From the NCBI RefSeq assembly GCF_015355765.1, contig NZ_JACWNA010000004.1, forward strand, positions 79,556 to 143,555: 64,000 nt of DNA, read 5' to 3'. The notes beneath the pieces are model-generated. The model made no database searches and was not told the origin of the DNA. It was given only the letters and a program-made list of their open reading frames with translations. The position numbers and the translations under genes were made by a program. How positions within the stretch are numbered: the first letter of the stretch is position 1; every line of letters begins with the position of its first letter. This stretch comes from Actinomyces haliotis (GTDB lineage Bacteria > Actinomycetota > Actinomycetes > Actinomycetales > Actinomycetaceae). This document shows, piece by piece, positions 63,874 through 64,000 of the stretch.

Positions 63874-64000
63874 TGTTGGTGGCAGACAGGTTCATGACAG
63901 TCGGCTGGTTGGAGGTAGACCGTTGAGCGCGGTGTGTCCGCGTTCAGTGTTGTAGTGCTCGATCCAGGGGGCAAGGGCGTCGCGGCGCTCCTGGTTGGAG
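63874..64000 (-). mobile_element. IS481-family element, transposase C-terminus and one end
   Basis: The minus strand from 64000 to 63892 reads ERRDALAPWIEHYNTERGH and TALNGLPPTSRLS then stops, the typical end of an IS481 DDE transposase. The inverted end probably begins TGTTGGTGGCAG at 63874, preceded by CTAG. The rest lies outside the window. The insertion is just upstream of pgm. Confidence 0.85.

Overview
The window is very GC-rich, densely coded DNA with many GTG starts and strong third-position GC bias. The gene set (luxS, mtnN, a xylulose-5-P/fructose-6-P phosphoketolase, csoR-copZ-copA, paired crcB genes, a YwiC-like protein, a parS-like site) points to an actinobacterium, most likely Actinomyces or a close relative in the Actinomycetaceae. 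That assignment is inference from gene content. No rRNA or tRNA gene was seen.

Layout. 1-7.7 kb holds the start of cstA, a phosphoribosyltransferase, a deoxynucleoside kinase, an AspT/YidE-type transporter, a LysR regulator divergent from a YeiH-type membrane protein, a thiamine-binding-type small protein and MTA/SAH nucleosidase. 7.9-14.6 kb is a TetR-controlled export locus (MMPL protein plus YhgE/Pip protein). 14.6-20.4 kb holds two related alpha/beta hydrolases, an FMN-binding-type protein, a decayed IS630/UbiD/UbiX stretch, a DUF559 gene bracketed by palindromes, and luxS. 20.5-25.6 kb is a tandem pair of very large LuxR-type regulators. 25.9-31 kb has a FetB-type permease, an AI-2E family protein, a structured intergenic region and phosphoketolase. 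31-36 kb has a ROK kinase, a DUF2079-crcB-crcB operon and an APC permease. 36-40.3 kb has a second DUF559 gene bracketed by a different palindrome pair, kbl, a 5'-truncated tdh and an inositol-monophosphatase-like gene. 40.4-47.4 kb has a flippase/pseudokinase fusion and the copper operon. 47.5-64 kb has a hypothetical protein, purB, a formaldehyde-dehydrogenase-like enzyme, a C1-type aminopeptidase, an ABC exporter, a WXG-like/lipase-like pair, a holin-like protein, hisC, a YwiC-like protein, a parS-like site, pgm and the end of an IS481 element.

The most unusual signal is a set of about thirteen intergenic palindromic elements. Most are 119-125 bp long with long terminal inverted repeats, and almost all lie 9-72 bp beyond a stop codon. 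They fall into several arm-sequence families. Two of the families each bracket a gene for a wHTH-plus-DUF559 (PD-(D/E)XK, Vsr-like) protein, and each of those genes is bracketed by its own family. This resembles the relation between REP sequences and their associated RAYT transposases, but with a nuclease-fold protein. It is the best candidate here for an undescribed system.

Several genes are visibly decaying: ubiX (one-base frameshift), ubiD (C-terminal fragment only), tdh (about 80 N-terminal residues missing), an ATPase domain fused to the MMPL protein (no Walker A) and an IS630 transposase. Most long ORFs antisense to these genes are GC-skew shadows and are not listed.
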